From contig NC_080179.1 of assembly GCF_950295315.1 (NCBI RefSeq), forward strand, positions 74,450,261 through 74,514,260: a stretch of 64,000 nt of DNA, given 5' to 3'. The notes below the pieces were generated by a model that saw only the letters and a list, made by a program, of their open reading frames with translations, had not been told where the DNA came from and searched no databases. This stretch comes from Erinaceus europaeus. Taxonomy: Eukaryota > Chordata > Mammalia > Eulipotyphla > Erinaceidae. Shown here piece after piece: positions 45,151 through 55,767 of this stretch. The stretch's first letter is position 1. Each line of letters opens with the position of its first letter. Position numbers and translations under genes: made by a program.

Positions 45151-45920
45151 GTATTTATTTACTTCTCTGGGTTAGCTCTGCTTTTCTCCCAAGTAACTCC
45201 ACTGACTTTCTGATATATAGACTCAAAGATCACGCCTCAGATACCTTTCTCCTGAACCCTCAGGTAAAGATTTCTGCTCTGTTCTTCTGTCCTTTGCTTG
45301 TTGGTGCAATGTTTGATAACCCTCTGGCTCTCTTTTTTGCACCAAAACTAAGGACATTATTTCAGCTTTTGACTGCTGAGTCCCTAGTACCCAGCCAGAG
45401 TCTTCACAGGGCTGACATGGGTGGATGAACTGAGCCCACCGGAAGAGGACAGCACTGCTCTCTACTTTGATTTAGAGAACACTGGGGAACACTTAAGGCA
45501 TGAATAACTTTGCATTTTGTGTACTTCTCCCTTAGTAAGGTTTGTCTGTGATATAAAATGTAGTCCACACACAAAAACACTTGGAGCATCTCTGTGTTCC
45601 CCAGGGAACGCTTACTGTAACAGCTCAGACAGGTGCCGACTTGCTAGTCAAAGGTTTCACACCTCCCTGGAGCCCCTTCCTGAACAGGAAGGGAGGACAT
45701 CCCAGAAATTTGAATTCTCATCCTTAACAAACAGTTCTCATGAGATGCTAATTAGGTGATAAATCCTATGGGCAATTTGAATGGCTGACTTGCATTTTTT
45801 GCAGCTAATGTGTCTTTGCACTTGCCAGTACTGCTGGGGTTACTATGGATCTCCTTGTGCAATTTTGATGGCTGCTGGGTCATAAACCTCTCACCCCCGC
45901 CAGGGTTCACTGTTTAAGTT
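45151..45920. other. Unique intergenic sequence
   Basis: No recognised repeat or gene. Confidence 0.5.
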
Positions 45921-45929
45921 CATAAAAGG

Positions 45930-46150
45930 AAACCTAGAGGTATTATCTACTGAATAATTTATTCCTTGAGGCTCTCAGGAAATAGTGTGGAAACTAATTA
46001 AAAACAAACAAATAGCAAATCTTACATGTACATATGTATAAGCAAATCATATTGATGTTTATGACAAGTACAAGGCTAATGCATGCCAATTAGTTCTAGT
46101 CAACCACTGATGAATGCTAATGGAGTCTTAGACCTTCACTCTTAAGCCTG
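45930..46150. promoter_or_regulatory. Candidate conserved non-coding element
   Basis: Contains aaactaattaaaaacaaaca, taatgcatgccaattagttc and gatgaatgctaatggagtct in repeat-free sequence. Inference only. Confidence 0.3.
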
Positions 46151-46302
46151 GGGCAGCCATGACCATTGCCCCATGACCTCATGAACCCCCCACCTGGACC
46201 ACACTATGGTGTTCTTGATACAACTATTCATAAATCAATAGTATTTTTAGAAGACCTTCTTTCCCCCTTTCCTCTCAACTTTTCTCTATCTCTATTTTAA
46301 AA

Positions 46303-46462
46303 AAAGGAAAAGAAAGAAGGGAAGAAAGGATAGAATAAAGAAATAAGAAGAAAAAGAAGAAGAAGAAGAAGGAGAAGGAGAAGAAGTGGAAGAGGAAGAG
46401 GAAGAAGGAGAAGGAGAAGGAGAGGAAGAGGAAGAAGAAGAAGAAGGAAGAGAGAGAGGACG
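46303..46462 (+). repeat. Purine (GAA)n/(GGA)n tract
   Basis: About 160 bases of nearly pure A/G, mostly gaa and gga triplets. It starts after an SINE-like pyrimidine tract. Confidence 0.93.
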
Positions 46463-46985
46463 AAGAAAGATACGTAGATAGAAAGAACCTTTAGGACTGG
46501 TGGATTCTTATGCAGTAAATAAAAACAAAAAAAGTTTGCATGGGCAATGAGTTGTAGGATCTCACTCTCAACTTATAGATAACAGACCAAAGTTATAGCA
46601 GAAGTGATATAAATCATCAAGGGTTGGGGTGAGTTTTATTCTCTTTTTTCTGTTTTTCTTAACTTTCAAGTGTTTGTAACATGAATTGACTGACACTGCT
46701 TTGTCAATAAACATAAATGAAGCAATGCTAACATTTATTACAAAAGCTAGTTAGAGAGGAAGAGGACAGGGGAGAGTCAAATGCACCTATCTGACAGAAT
46801 GCAGTCATCATTACATGAGTCAAAGGTGACAAGAGATGGAAGGCCAGAGATATCTCCTAGAGAAGGTCACTGGGCATAATGAACTCTGGGGGTTTTGGAA
46901 ACCACAGAGGGTGGATGAGAGGTAGTGTTAAGGTGTGTCAGGTCCTCTCTGTCTCTCCTTCTCTCCCTTTCATTTTATATCTTAG
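46463..46985. other. Unassigned, partly L1-like
   Basis: gttgtaggatctcactctca near 46552 recalls the L1 3' terminal 'ggatgatctcactc' segment; otherwise nothing recognised. Confidence 0.35.
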
Positions 46986-46997
46986 GAAAATAATAGT

Positions 46998-47178
46998 CTG
47001 GGGTGGAGAGTAGATAGCATAATGGTTATGCAAAGAGACTCTCTCGTGACTGAGGCTCCAAAGTCCCAGGTTCAGTCCCCCGCACCAGAGCTGTGCAGTG
47101 CTCTGGTGTTTTTCTTTGTGTCTTTCTCTCTCTGCATCTCTCTCAAAAATAAAATAAATAAAATATTTTAAAAAAGAA
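46998..47178 (+). repeat. SINE family D
   Basis: agagtagatagcataatggt, tatgcaaagagactctctcg, ccaggttcagtcccccgcac (B box), agagctgtgcagtgctctgg and tail aaaataaaataaataaaat. Confidence 0.9.
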
Positions 47179-47404
47179 AAATAGTAGTCTTCTGCGAGTG
47201 GTGGAATTGTGTTGGCATGCAGTCTTAGTGAAGCCCTGCGGCGTGAGAAGAGAAATTACAGCAGTGCATGTAAAGATCCCATATACAATATATGCTTTGT
47301 TCCTGGCACACATAAGGCTCTTGATAAATTAGAGGATTTAATAAATTTATTTAAGGCCATGGAGATCAACTAGAATTTAATTCAAGCCACACCATTAATT
47401 CACC

Positions 47405-47515
47405 CAGTGGTGAATTAATGAGTATACATAATACTATGAACAAAGACCTGGGTTCAAATCCTTCATCCTCACCTGCAGGGAGAAATCTTCACAAATGATA
47501 GAGCAATTCTGAAAT

Positions 47516-47547
<32 letters not shown>

Positions 47548-47660
47548 TCTTTCATCCTCCATCAAAAAGAAAAAGAAATGACCACCAGGAGTAATAGTAA
47601 TATAGTAATATAGGCATGAGCCCTAGTGAAAACCCTGGTAGTAATATTAAAAAAAAAATC
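47405..47660 (+). repeat. SINE family B, long form
   Basis: ggtgaattaatgagtataca, gggttcaaatccttcatcct (B box), cctcacctgcagggagaaat, (CT)n run, then the extension gaccaccaggagtaatagta and ctagtgaaaaccctggtag before A9. Confidence 0.8.
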
Positions 47661-48440
47661 CTATCTTATGTGGTTTTACTTAATCTTGTCACACCTCAGT
47701 TTCTTTCTAATGCATGACAAATTCCCTGATGGAATATACCATTTACAAAAAATTTAAATCAGTGATTTACAAGATTATAAAGTAATGGGGTATAGTTTAT
47801 AACATCTCATTTGTGAATCACCTGTGCTTTCTGGAATGAAAGACAAAATCCTAAATCCCATACTTTTTAGAGGCCCTGGGTCTGCGTCCTTTTGTCTGTC
47901 TTCTCCCACCTATGCTGTATTCACATAAGGTCTGCTGTTCAAGTTCTCTTGTCCTTTGGAAGCTCACGGTGGGTACAGCATCCATGCATCTGCCCATCCT
48001 CTGTGCCTGCTGGTGTGATCTGCCATTAATTAGCAAGTTAACTGACTCAGTAAAAGAAGGCCTTCCATCAAGCTGGCCCACGATGCTGACAAAGTACTAA
48101 ATGACTTTCTGTGTTTGATTTATGGTCACAGGCTCGAATCCCCTCTGACTGTCAGAATGAACTAAGTGATAAGCCTTCTTTTACTTCTGGGTCTGAATGA
48201 ATTACAGAGAAACCTTGAACCAGAAAGGCAACAAGGCCTCGCTGGTGGCAGGGGAATGTCACTGAGTGTGCTAGGAAGACCCAGTCAGCTTCCACGGGGG
48301 AGGACTGAAGGTATATGGCAGGTCGGGCAGGGCTGACACCCCAGTCATCTCTCTGAGGCTGGTAGGAGTTCACCCAAAAGAGCCTCCCCGCCCCTCCTCC
48401 CTCTCCCCAGCGGCCTTGTTGCCAGCACTCTGCACCTGGT
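47661..48440. other. Unique intergenic sequence
   Basis: A short cagtgatttacaagattata near 47760 resembles the antisense L1 ends. No gene recognised. Confidence 0.45.
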
Positions 48441-48441
48441 T

Positions 48442-48866
48442 CCAAAGGGCCTGTGGCTATATCAGCTTTTTTTTTTCTTTTTCTTTTTCTTTTTTCCCCT
48501 AAGCTTGAAATCTGATATGCCAGTGGATCCAAGTTATTGTCTGGGGAGATGATGTCATGGCTGCAAAAAGGACCAGAAAGCTGGATCAGGGAAGAGAGTA
48601 GCTTCCAAATATGGGGAACGGCATAAATATTGTTGACTGTAAACCCCATCGATTTGATGTGATCTGGAGCCCATAACTAGCTTAGGAGCCTGTGTGACCT
48701 CTGCATCCCTGTAGATCTGAGCTCACATTCTGTGGTCATGAGTAGGAACATTCCAAGCTGCCCCAATATCAGGACCCATCTTCCTCAGGTGGAGCACAGA
48801 GTATGTTGTCCATCAGACCCCTGTGTGGGCCCCCATAGGACCTTGCCCTCAACTTGGATCAACAAT
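48442..48866 (-). repeat. L1-type 3' UTR body, minus, lacking its tail
   Basis: ctgatatgccagtggatcca, gatgatgtcatggctgcaaa, gtaaaccccatcgatttgat and gagctcacattctgtggtca match 10735-10945 and 29975-30200. The 3' half of the consensus is missing on the left, so it has a rearranged end. Confidence 0.75.
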
Positions 48867-48985
48867 GGTGGTACAGTGTTTAAAGCACTGAATTTATAAG
48901 CATGATGTCCTGACTCAACCCCTATGCCAGAGTAATAGTTTTGTTCTTTTTCTCTTTCTTTCTCAACTATTAAATATTTTTCAAA
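48867..48985 (+). repeat. SINE family C
   Basis: atggtggtacagtgtttaaa, ataagcatgatgtcctgact, atgccagagtaatag and a pyrimidine-rich end. Confidence 0.7.
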
Positions 48986-49094
48986 ACATCCTCCTTATCC
49001 AAAGATCCCTGTTTGAGGAGAGTTGCAAACAGAAAAGAAAAAAAAAAAGACTACAGATACTCAGACATAATGGCCTTGTGTTAGTAGAAATTTT
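48986..49094. other. Unassigned short stretch
   Basis: Nothing recognised. Confidence 0.3.
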
Positions 49095-49255
49095 TCTTTA
49101 ATTAATTTATACCAGAGTACTGCATAACTCTGGCTTGGTGGTGCTAGTGGTTGACCCTGGCTTGGTGGTCCTAGTGGTTGACCCTGAGGCCTTTGGTGCC
49201 TCATGCATGAAAGTCCTTCTGCATAATCATTATGATATCTCCCTAGCTCTTGGTA
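49095..49255 (-). repeat. SINE family D, minus, with 27-bp duplication
   Basis: taccagagtactgcataact and cataatcattatgatatctc are the reversed body and head. tggcttggtggtgctagtgg at 49131 is repeated at 49158, giving a 27-bp tandem duplication within the SINE. Confidence 0.75.
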
Positions 49256-49850
49256 AGAAAGATTTCTTTAGAGTACCTAGGTGACGTTTGAGATAAAAGT
49301 ATTTGTACAGATAAAAATAACCATGGAATAACATCTCATCTATAAATTAGAAAACATTAAAAAAGGAATTTTAGTATGCCCAAAAAGGCACCCTTTTACT
49401 AACATACAGTAGAATACATCTGGAAAGAATCTGATGACATGAATACAGCCTAAAGGATGATTACACCCTAGTACTAATAATTTAGCTTCTAGGACATTAA
49501 TATACATAAAATTTCAAACTGTTGAAAAAGTTACTCTGCCTAGAAATTAATTTATTTAGTAAAACTATGTTGATAGCTACCATGTATCATCAACAACAAC
49601 AGATTCTTCCTGGGTGAAGACTCAGTAAACATCAAGAAATTGAGAAGATAACAGATAATTTTTGTTCCTGTCATCATGTTTTCACGGCCCTGAGTCAACC
49701 TTTATAGACAGGAAGAGACAGAAATAGAGAGACAGAGGGACAGATGGAAGAATACCACAGCACTAAAACTTCCAGTGTAGTGTTCATGGCACGGCGAGTG
49801 TCTCCCAGGGGAGCTATGCCATTGACCCTGTTCATAAACTTACAAAAAAT
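49256..49850. other. Unique intergenic sequence
   Basis: AT-rich, with no recognised features. A possible reversed SINE body lies at about 49695-49830 (agacaggaagagacagaaat). Confidence 0.4.
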
Positions 49851-49857
49851 GTCTTGG

Positions 49858-50115
49858 AGACCAGGCAGTGGTGCATACACTTGAGTGTATGTGTTACCAT
49901 GTGCAAGGAACTGGGTTCAAAGCCCTGGTTTCCACCATTATGGAGAAACTTCATGAGCAGTGGAGTAGGGCAGCAGGTGTCTCTCTCTCCTTTCCTCTCC
50001 CCCTGCCCCTTTTAGTTCTTTCTGTCTATCATATACAAAGAGAAAAATAATGAGAAGGAGCTGTGAATTCATCAGTCACTGATGAAGGGGCAGTCACTGA
50101 GCCCCTGGTGTCATC
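49858..50115 (+). repeat. SINE family B, long form
   Basis: gaccaggcagtggtgcatac, actgggttcaaagccctggt (B box), pyrimidine-rich body, then ggagctgtgaattcatcagt and gagcccctggtgtcatctt. Confidence 0.75.
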
Positions 50116-50230
50116 TTAAAGTACTTGATTTCTCTCTAAGCTGAAGTAAAGCCACTTTCAGTATTAGAAGGCAAGGCAATGGAAAAATACCACTAGCAAA
50201 ACAACTCCCTAAAACAACTATCTAAAGATA

Positions 50231-50236
50231 AACACA

Positions 50237-50291
<55 letters not shown>
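50231..50291 (+). repeat. Composite (CA)n(GA)n microsatellite
   Basis: About twelve CA units followed by nineteen GA units. Confidence 0.96.
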
Positions 50292-50294
<3 letters not shown>

Positions 50295-50568
50295 CTTCAT
50301 CAGAGCACATGGAAGATGGACCAGCCTCTGAAAATATGTGAGTGCAGGTGGCAGGTTGCGAGAGGGCCAACACTGCAGGACTGTCGACACAGCACTTACC
50401 AGTAGTCACCAAGGTCTAGCAACCAGCAGGTACAGGTACGGGGCAGAGGAGAGATGGGGGGGTTGTTTTTGAAGGGACCAGCTGCTGTAGTGCTCACATG
50501 ACACACCCCTGGGCTAGAAAAAGGTACGTGTGATAGATAGCAGCCAGGACTGGGGAAACCACACTGGG
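50292..50568. other. Unique intergenic sequence
   Basis: Nothing recognised. Confidence 0.4.
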
Positions 50569-50569
50569 G

Positions 50570-50730
50570 AAACCACATAGTGGAAATGCAAAAGGCTTTT
50601 GAGCCTGAGGCTCTAAAGTCCCAGGTTCAGGCCTCGGCGTCACCATAAGCCAGTGCTTAGCAGTGCTCTGGTCTCTTTCTCTGTATGTTTCACTATGTTC
50701 CTCTATCACTAAAAGAAATAAAATATTAAA
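50570..50730 (+). repeat. SINE family D
   Basis: ggaaatgcaaaaggcttttg, gtcccaggttcaggcctcgg (B box), caccataagccagtgcttag and an aagaaataaaatatt tail. Confidence 0.8.
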
Positions 50731-50734
50731 TGAA

Positions 50735-51215
50735 GAAAAGGTGATGGCAAGCAACCCCAGTAGAGTCAACTTACCAATTCAAGAGCTGCAATGACGTCCA
50801 AATAGTCTCACTGCCAAGAATTATACCATTACTATGGGAAAGAACAAAGTGGGGCTTATGCCACACACTATATACAAAATAGACTTGAAACGGGTGGCAG
50901 ATATCAGTGTAAGAGGTAACACTAACAGGCTCTCAGGAGAAAACAGAAGTGGAAAGCTTCATAACCTTGGATTCAATATCAACTTCTTAGATATGACAAC
51001 AGAAGCACAAGCAACAAAAGAAAAAGAATAAACAACATAAAAATGAAATCCATTGTGCTTCAGAGACACTATCAAGAGAGAGAAAAGGCAATACAGAATG
51101 ATGGGCGATATTTCCAACTCCTGCATCTGGCAAGATATCTGCTTCCAGAATATATAAATAAACTTACAATTCAAGAATAAAAAGACAAATAATCCATATT
51201 TTTTAAAAAAATATG
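50735..51215 (+). pseudogene. L1 ORF2 C-terminal remnant, plus
   Basis: Corresponds to the 3' part of L1 ORF2: actatgggaaagaacaaagt, ttcttagatatgacaacaga, gcacaagcaacaaaagaaaa and ccagaatatataaataaact. Stops and frameshifts throughout. Continues after the SINE at 51481. Confidence 0.8.
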
Positions 51216-51217
51216 GG

Positions 51218-51480
51218 TGTGGGGAGTCGAACAGTAGTGCAATGGGTTAAGCTCACGTGGCACAAAGCACAAGGACCGGCGTAAGGACCCCGGTTCGAGC
51301 CCCCGGCTCCCCACCTGCAGGGGAGTCGCTTCCCAGGCGGTGAAGCAGGTCTGCAGGTGTCTGTCTTTCTCTCCCCCTCTCTGTCTTCCCCTCCTCTCTC
51401 CATTTCTCTCTGTCCTATGCAACTACATCAATAACAACAACAATAAGAACTATAGCAGTAAAAAAGGAACAAATAAATAA
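51218..51480 (+). repeat. SINE family A nested in L1
   Basis: ggggagtcgaacagtagtgc, ggttcgagcccccggctcc (B box), ccccacctgcaggggagtcg and an aaataaataaatatt tail. Confidence 0.95.
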
Positions 51481-51747
51481 ATATTAAAAAATATATGAGT
51501 GTAAATTTTAAATAGAAAAACCTACAAAAAAGATAATTCTCTAAGAGTTTGTGAAAAAAAGTTCAACATACTTAACCATTAGAAAAATATAGACCCAAAG
51601 CCTGAGCTAGCACTTCGTGGCCTCTGAGACGGCTAGAATGAACAAGTGTTTGTGAGGATGTGGATAAGATGGTACCTTCACAGATGATGAGGGTGCAAAA
51701 TGGAGCAGCTTGGAAAAACATTGTAATTTCTCATTGCAGCTTCATTC
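51481..51747 (+). repeat. L1 ORF2/3' UTR continuation, plus
   Basis: ttcaacatacttaaccatta, aacaagtgtttgtgaggatg and aaaatggagcagcttggaaa parallel the end of L1 ORF2 and its downstream region. Confidence 0.75.
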
Positions 51748-52050
51748 TTTTTTTTTTTTCCTCCAGGATTATTGCTGGGGCTCGGTGCCTGCACTATGAA
51801 TCCACTGCTCCTGGAGGCCATTTTCCCCAACTTTGTTGCACTTGTTGTTATTGTTGCATAGGATAGAGAGAAACTGAGAGATGAGGGAAAGACAGAGAGG
51901 GGGAGAGAAAGATAGATACCTGCAGACTTGATTCACAACTTGTGAAGCGATCCTCTTGCAGGAGGGGAGCCCAGGGCTCGAACCGGGATCCTTAAGCAGG
52001 TCCTTTTCACTCCTTGAGCTTCAACCATGTGTACTTAACCCTCCTTGCCC
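51748..52050 (-). repeat. SINE family A, long form, minus, nested in L1
   Basis: aggattattgctggggctcg and gaatccactgctcctggagg, reversed body and a degraded head. Left flank cattgcagcttcatt and right flank cactgcagcttctt are imperfect duplicates. Confidence 0.85.
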
Positions 52051-52538
52051 CCTTCACTGCAGCTTCTTAAATAGTTAAGCATAGAGTTGCCACATGATAA
52101 ACATTATCATTCTTTGACATTTACCTCAGTAAAACAAAAATAGAAGTACACACCTACATTGCATTTAAGTCTGTATGGGTGTGTTACACATATGCCTAAT
52201 TGTCATGGGATCCAAGAGCTCATGACTGATGAATCAGTAAAATGCAGACTAGCCTTATAGTAGCTATTATTGGGGAACAGAAAGACCGAAGGTCTGACAC
52301 ATGATGCAACATGGGAGAAACTAGAAAGCAATGTGTTAAGTGAAAGAAGTCAATAAGAAAGGATCACAGTTGCATGGTTTCATTTGTAGGATATGTGCTA
52401 ACCACATGATGCATTTGAGTAGACATCAAGTGCATCAAAGGCTGCCCAAGATGCAGTGGAAACATAGGGGACCAAAAGGTAAAGGGAGTAGTTTCTTTTG
52501 GGGTGTAAGTGAACAGCTCCCATAAATTACTGCCATGA
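52051..52538 (+). repeat. L1 3' UTR continuation, plus
   Basis: tgccacatgataaacattat, catgatgcaacatgggagaa, aagaagtcaataagaaagga and gcatggtttcatttgtagga follow L1 3' UTR order. Confidence 0.7.
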
Positions 52539-52539
52539 T

Positions 52540-52678
52540 CTTTTATTTATTTATTTTATTTTACCAGAGCTCTGACCAGATCTGGCTTATGGTGGTATAG
52601 AGGATTGAACCTGGGACTTTGGAGCCTCAGGTATGAGAGTCTCTTTGCATAACCATTATGCTATCTACCCCTCCCCAG
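52540..52678 (-). repeat. SINE family D, minus
   Basis: cagagctctgaccagatctg, gattgaacctgggactttgg (B box) and gcataaccattatgctatct. Confidence 0.88.
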
Positions 52679-52905
52679 TCATGATCTTACAGTTCAGAGT
52701 TGCCCACGTTGCCTGTAAGTTCCCACTGTGTTGACTGCAGACAGAAGGTGGTCCTGGATGCATGACTAAAACCATTTAGTCTAAGCTAAGGCTTCATCAG
52801 AAGGAAAATCTGGGAGGACCGCCATATAGGCAAGAAGATATTCAGAAGGAGAAGGGACAGCCGGGCAAGAGGCAATGGTTCAACAAGACAGAAGATATTC
52901 ACCAT
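52679..52905. other. Unique intergenic sequence
   Basis: Nothing recognised. Confidence 0.4.
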
Positions 52906-52909
52906 TTGG

Positions 52910-53198
52910 GAGTCGGGTGGTAGCGCAGCGCAGTTACTTAATCGCATGTGGCGCAAATCGCAAGGACCCGCGGAAGAATCCTGGTTCGAGCCCCCGGCTC
53001 CCCACCCGCAGGGGAGTCGCTTCCCAGGTGGTGAAGCAGGTCTGCAGGTGTCTGTCTTTCTCTCCCCCTCTCTGTCTTCCCCTCCTCTCTCCATTTCTCT
53101 CTGTCCTATCCAACAATGACGACAACAAGAATAACTACAATAAAACAACAAGGGCAACAAAAGGGAATAAATAAATAGAAATAGATATTTTAAAAAAA
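52910..53198 (+). repeat. SINE family A
   Basis: gggagtcgggtggtagcgca, ggttcgagcccccggctcc (B box), ccccacccgcaggggagtcg, linker, and gcaacaaaagggaataaata tail. Flanked by agatattcaccat on both sides. Confidence 0.96.
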
Positions 53199-53319
53199 GA
53201 TATTCACCATAGGAGAGAAAAACTATTCACTGACCTGAAAGGCCAGCTTCCAGGAAGCATGGAGATCTTCTCTGGTCCTCACTTACCTGCATCTCCTCCT
53301 CCCCAGAATCTGTTTTCAA

Positions 53320-53505
53320 TCCCTGCCACTCAGAATGTGACAGGGTCACTGCAGATGTAGTTAGTAGAGGCATGTGATAAGGTCGAGTCATTAGAATTGT
53401 GGGTCTTGCTCAGAGACCTGGGACTGGGTCTGAGGTCATGAGGAAGTAGGACAGATGTCCTAATGAAAAGAGGAAATGCAGTCACAGAGCTGAATGCTTT
53501 AGGAG
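53320..53505 (+). repeat. Possible ancient ERVL/MaLR-type LTR fragment
   Basis: gggtcactgcagatgtagtt, gataaggtcgagtcattaga and cctaatgaaaagaggaaatg have the order of a widespread mammalian LTR relic. I am not sure of the family. Confidence 0.3.
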
Positions 53506-53611
53506 GGAGGTGATGTGAGGAGAAAGCCGGCATCTATAAACAGAGGAGCACAGCCTTCTTTCCCTGCTTCCCATAGGCACCCACTCTCTCACACAACAAT
53601 CTCATGCTTCT

Positions 53612-53948
53612 CTCTTACAGATTTATGTATCAATGAGAAACAGAGAGGAGAGAGCCAGAGACTCACTCGGGCACATACAATAGCAGGGGTTGAACTCAGG
53701 ACCTCATACTTAAGTGTCCAACACTTTTTCAGCTGTGCCCTACACCAGGCAATTGATTTCCAATGTCTAGCCTCTGGATATGTGAGGCATTTTAGTTTAA
53801 ATTTGTGTTGCTGACTTATTAGTGTGTGAGAGAGAAAGAGAGCCAGATCATCATTCTGGCTTATGTGATGTTTGGGATCAAATTCATGATCTTATGCTTG
53901 TAGATTAGACACTCTGATTGCTGTGCCACCTTTTGGGCCATGGCTATT
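53612..53948 (-). repeat. Two old SINE copies, minus
   Basis: First: acagatttatgtatcaatga, aggggttgaactcaggacct, tgtccaacactttttcag. Second: gagccagatcatcattctgg, gggatcaaattcatgatctt, attgctgtgccaccttttgg. Both have reversed B-box-like segments but are too diverged to assign. Confidence 0.5.
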
Positions 53949-54360
53949 TATTTATTTATTTATTTATTTACGTTTGATCTTTTTCTGTTGCCAGGACTTT
54001 ATTCTTCCAGGATTGAGCCCATGACAGATGAACTCCCTACCCCGCTTGGTGTGTGTCAGCCTCCATGTGACACATACAGGAGGAAGTGCTCCTATGGAAA
54101 CAAGTCAGCATCTAGCTCAGTGTTGCAGACCTGCTTCAAGGAAGGTACATTTTCTGCCTTGAGTGTTACTTGGCTTAGGATGGAGAGTGTGTGTGAGTGT
54201 GTGCAAGAGAGAGCCTCTGCAGATTGATGCTTGTGCACTAGGGATCCAGATGACAGTGAGAGCTGGAGACTGTGAGCTGTTTCTGAAGCTTGGAGGGTGG
54301 CTGTGGGCGGGCAGGTTTGCACACTTGTAGGGGAGAGAGGGAGAAAGGAGGAAGCAGACT
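53949..54360. other. Unique intergenic sequence
   Basis: Starts with a short (TATT)n run. No recognised gene. Confidence 0.4.
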
Positions 54361-54361
54361 A

Positions 54362-54560
54362 GTTCCTGCGGCGGCACTTACGCTGAAAATTGGCTGCCGG
54401 AGGAGGCCGGCTGTTAGGGAGGAGAGGGATGCTAGGCTGCTTCAGCTGTAATGGAGATTACAGTTCATTAGAACTAACAATGCTGGCAGTTAATGAAACA
54501 CAGATATTCTGGCAGCCTCAGCGCTGACAACTGCTGTTCAGACGCCTGGAGCTGAAGGAC
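54362..54560. promoter_or_regulatory. Candidate conserved non-coding element
   Basis: Repeat-free and rather balanced in composition, with gaaaattggctgccggagga, aatggagattacagttcatt, agaactaacaatgctggcag and ttaatgaaacacagatattc. The style fits a developmental enhancer; inference only. Confidence 0.35.
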
Positions 54561-54567
54561 TTCCCAT

Positions 54568-54588
54568 CCCCCCCCCCCCCCCCCCCCC
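54568..54588 (+). repeat. Poly(C) run of 21
   Basis: Twenty-one consecutive C residues. On the other strand it is poly(G), which may form quadruplexes, and its length may be inexact because such runs sequence poorly. Confidence 0.9.
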
Positions 54589-54767
54589 GGTTCAGACACA
54601 GAGCACAGTGTACCTGCTAAGACTTCTAGCCTCAGCCCCATGAAGTCCAGAAAACAGACGTCTCCAGAGTCCATTTCTCCCTTTCCTAGGCAGATAGCAG
54701 GGGGAGGTGTGTGTGCGGAGAAGGGTATGAGGTGACTAAGTTATAAGATTTAGTCATCATTCTGATT
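54589..54767. other. Unique intergenic sequence
   Basis: Nothing recognised. Confidence 0.4.
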
Positions 54768-55133
54768 TATACTATTTTTAATTATATTATTATTATTATT
54801 ATTTTTCCCTCCAGGGTTATTGCTGGGGCTCAGTGCCTGCACCATGAATCCACTGCTCCTGGAGGCCATTTTCCCCCCTTTTGTTGCCCTTGTTGTTGTA
54901 GCATTGTTGTAGTTGTTATTGATGTCATTGTTGGATAGGACAGAGAGAAATGGAGAGAGGAGGGGAAGACAGAGAGGGGGAGAGAAAGATAGACACATTA
55001 CAGATCTGCTTCATCGCCTGTGAAGTGACTCCCCTGCAGGTGGGGAGCTTGGGCTCGAACCGGGATCCTTCTGCTGAGTCCTTGCGCTTTGAGCCATGTG
55101 CGCTTAACCCACTGCGCTACCGCTCAACCTCCT
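54768..55133 (-). repeat. SINE family A, long form, minus
   Basis: gggttattgctggggctcag, gaatccactgctcctggagg, linker, cgaaccgggatccttctgct and ccactgcgctaccgctcaac. Flanked by taattatatta on both sides. Confidence 0.95.
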
Positions 55134-55141
55134 AATTATAT

Positions 55142-55226
55142 TATTTTTTGATTTGATAGGACAGAGAGTAACTGAGAGGGAAAGTGGTGACAGAAAGGGA
55201 GAGAGATAGTTCTTCTAAAGCTTCCC
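55142..55226 (-). repeat. SINE family B, minus, left part
   Basis: tttgataggacagagagtaa and ttctaaagcttccctct, then interrupted; the rest resumes at about 55442 (gctttccctctgcaggtggg) and ends near 55533. Confidence 0.8.
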
Positions 55227-55431
55227 TCTGGGGGCTGCCGGTGGCACCCTTGGTTGAGTGCACATATTACAATGAACAAGTACCCGGTTGAAACTCCCAG
55301 TCCCCACCTGCAGGTAGATAGCTTTGTGAGTGGTGAAGCAGTGTTGCAGATATCTCTGTATCTCTGTCCCTCTCTGCCACACTCTTCCCTCTCGATTTCT
55401 GGCTGTTGATATCCAATAAATAAATGAAGAT
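55227..55431 (+). repeat. SINE family B nested in SINE B
   Basis: gggggctgccggtggcaccc head, ccccacctgcaggtagatag block, tttctggctgttgatatcca end and aataaataaatgaag tail. gctt(t)ccctct appears on both sides as the target-site duplication. Confidence 0.85.
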
Positions 55432-55533
55432 AACAATGATACGCTTTCCCTCTGCAGGTGGGGAGCTGGGACTTGAAACCAGGCCCTCACATAAGGTAAT
55501 GTGTGTGCTCTACCAGGCTGGCTACCTCCCGGC
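55432..55533 (-). repeat. SINE family B, minus, right part
   Basis: gctttccctctgcaggtggg, gacttgaaaccaggccctca and ctggctacctcccggccc complete the outer SINE. Confidence 0.8.
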
Positions 55534-55745
55534 CCTGAACACTGTTTAGAAGGGACACATGCACACATATGTTCTAGATTTCTGGTATTGAAGATAAGGA
55601 TTATATGGAACATGATTGCCAGGCAAGAAAATGTTTGTCTCAACTTTTTAAAAATTGGAAGCAACTTATACACAAGCCCCTAAGGACGTGAAACAAACCT
55701 CTAAACGATTTAAAATAATAAGATGGTTACAACTATATTTAAAGT
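55534..55745. other. Unique intergenic sequence
   Basis: Left flank of the Vingi insertion; nothing recognised. Confidence 0.4.
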
Positions 55746-55767
55746 AATACTGCCACTTCTTCTTCTT

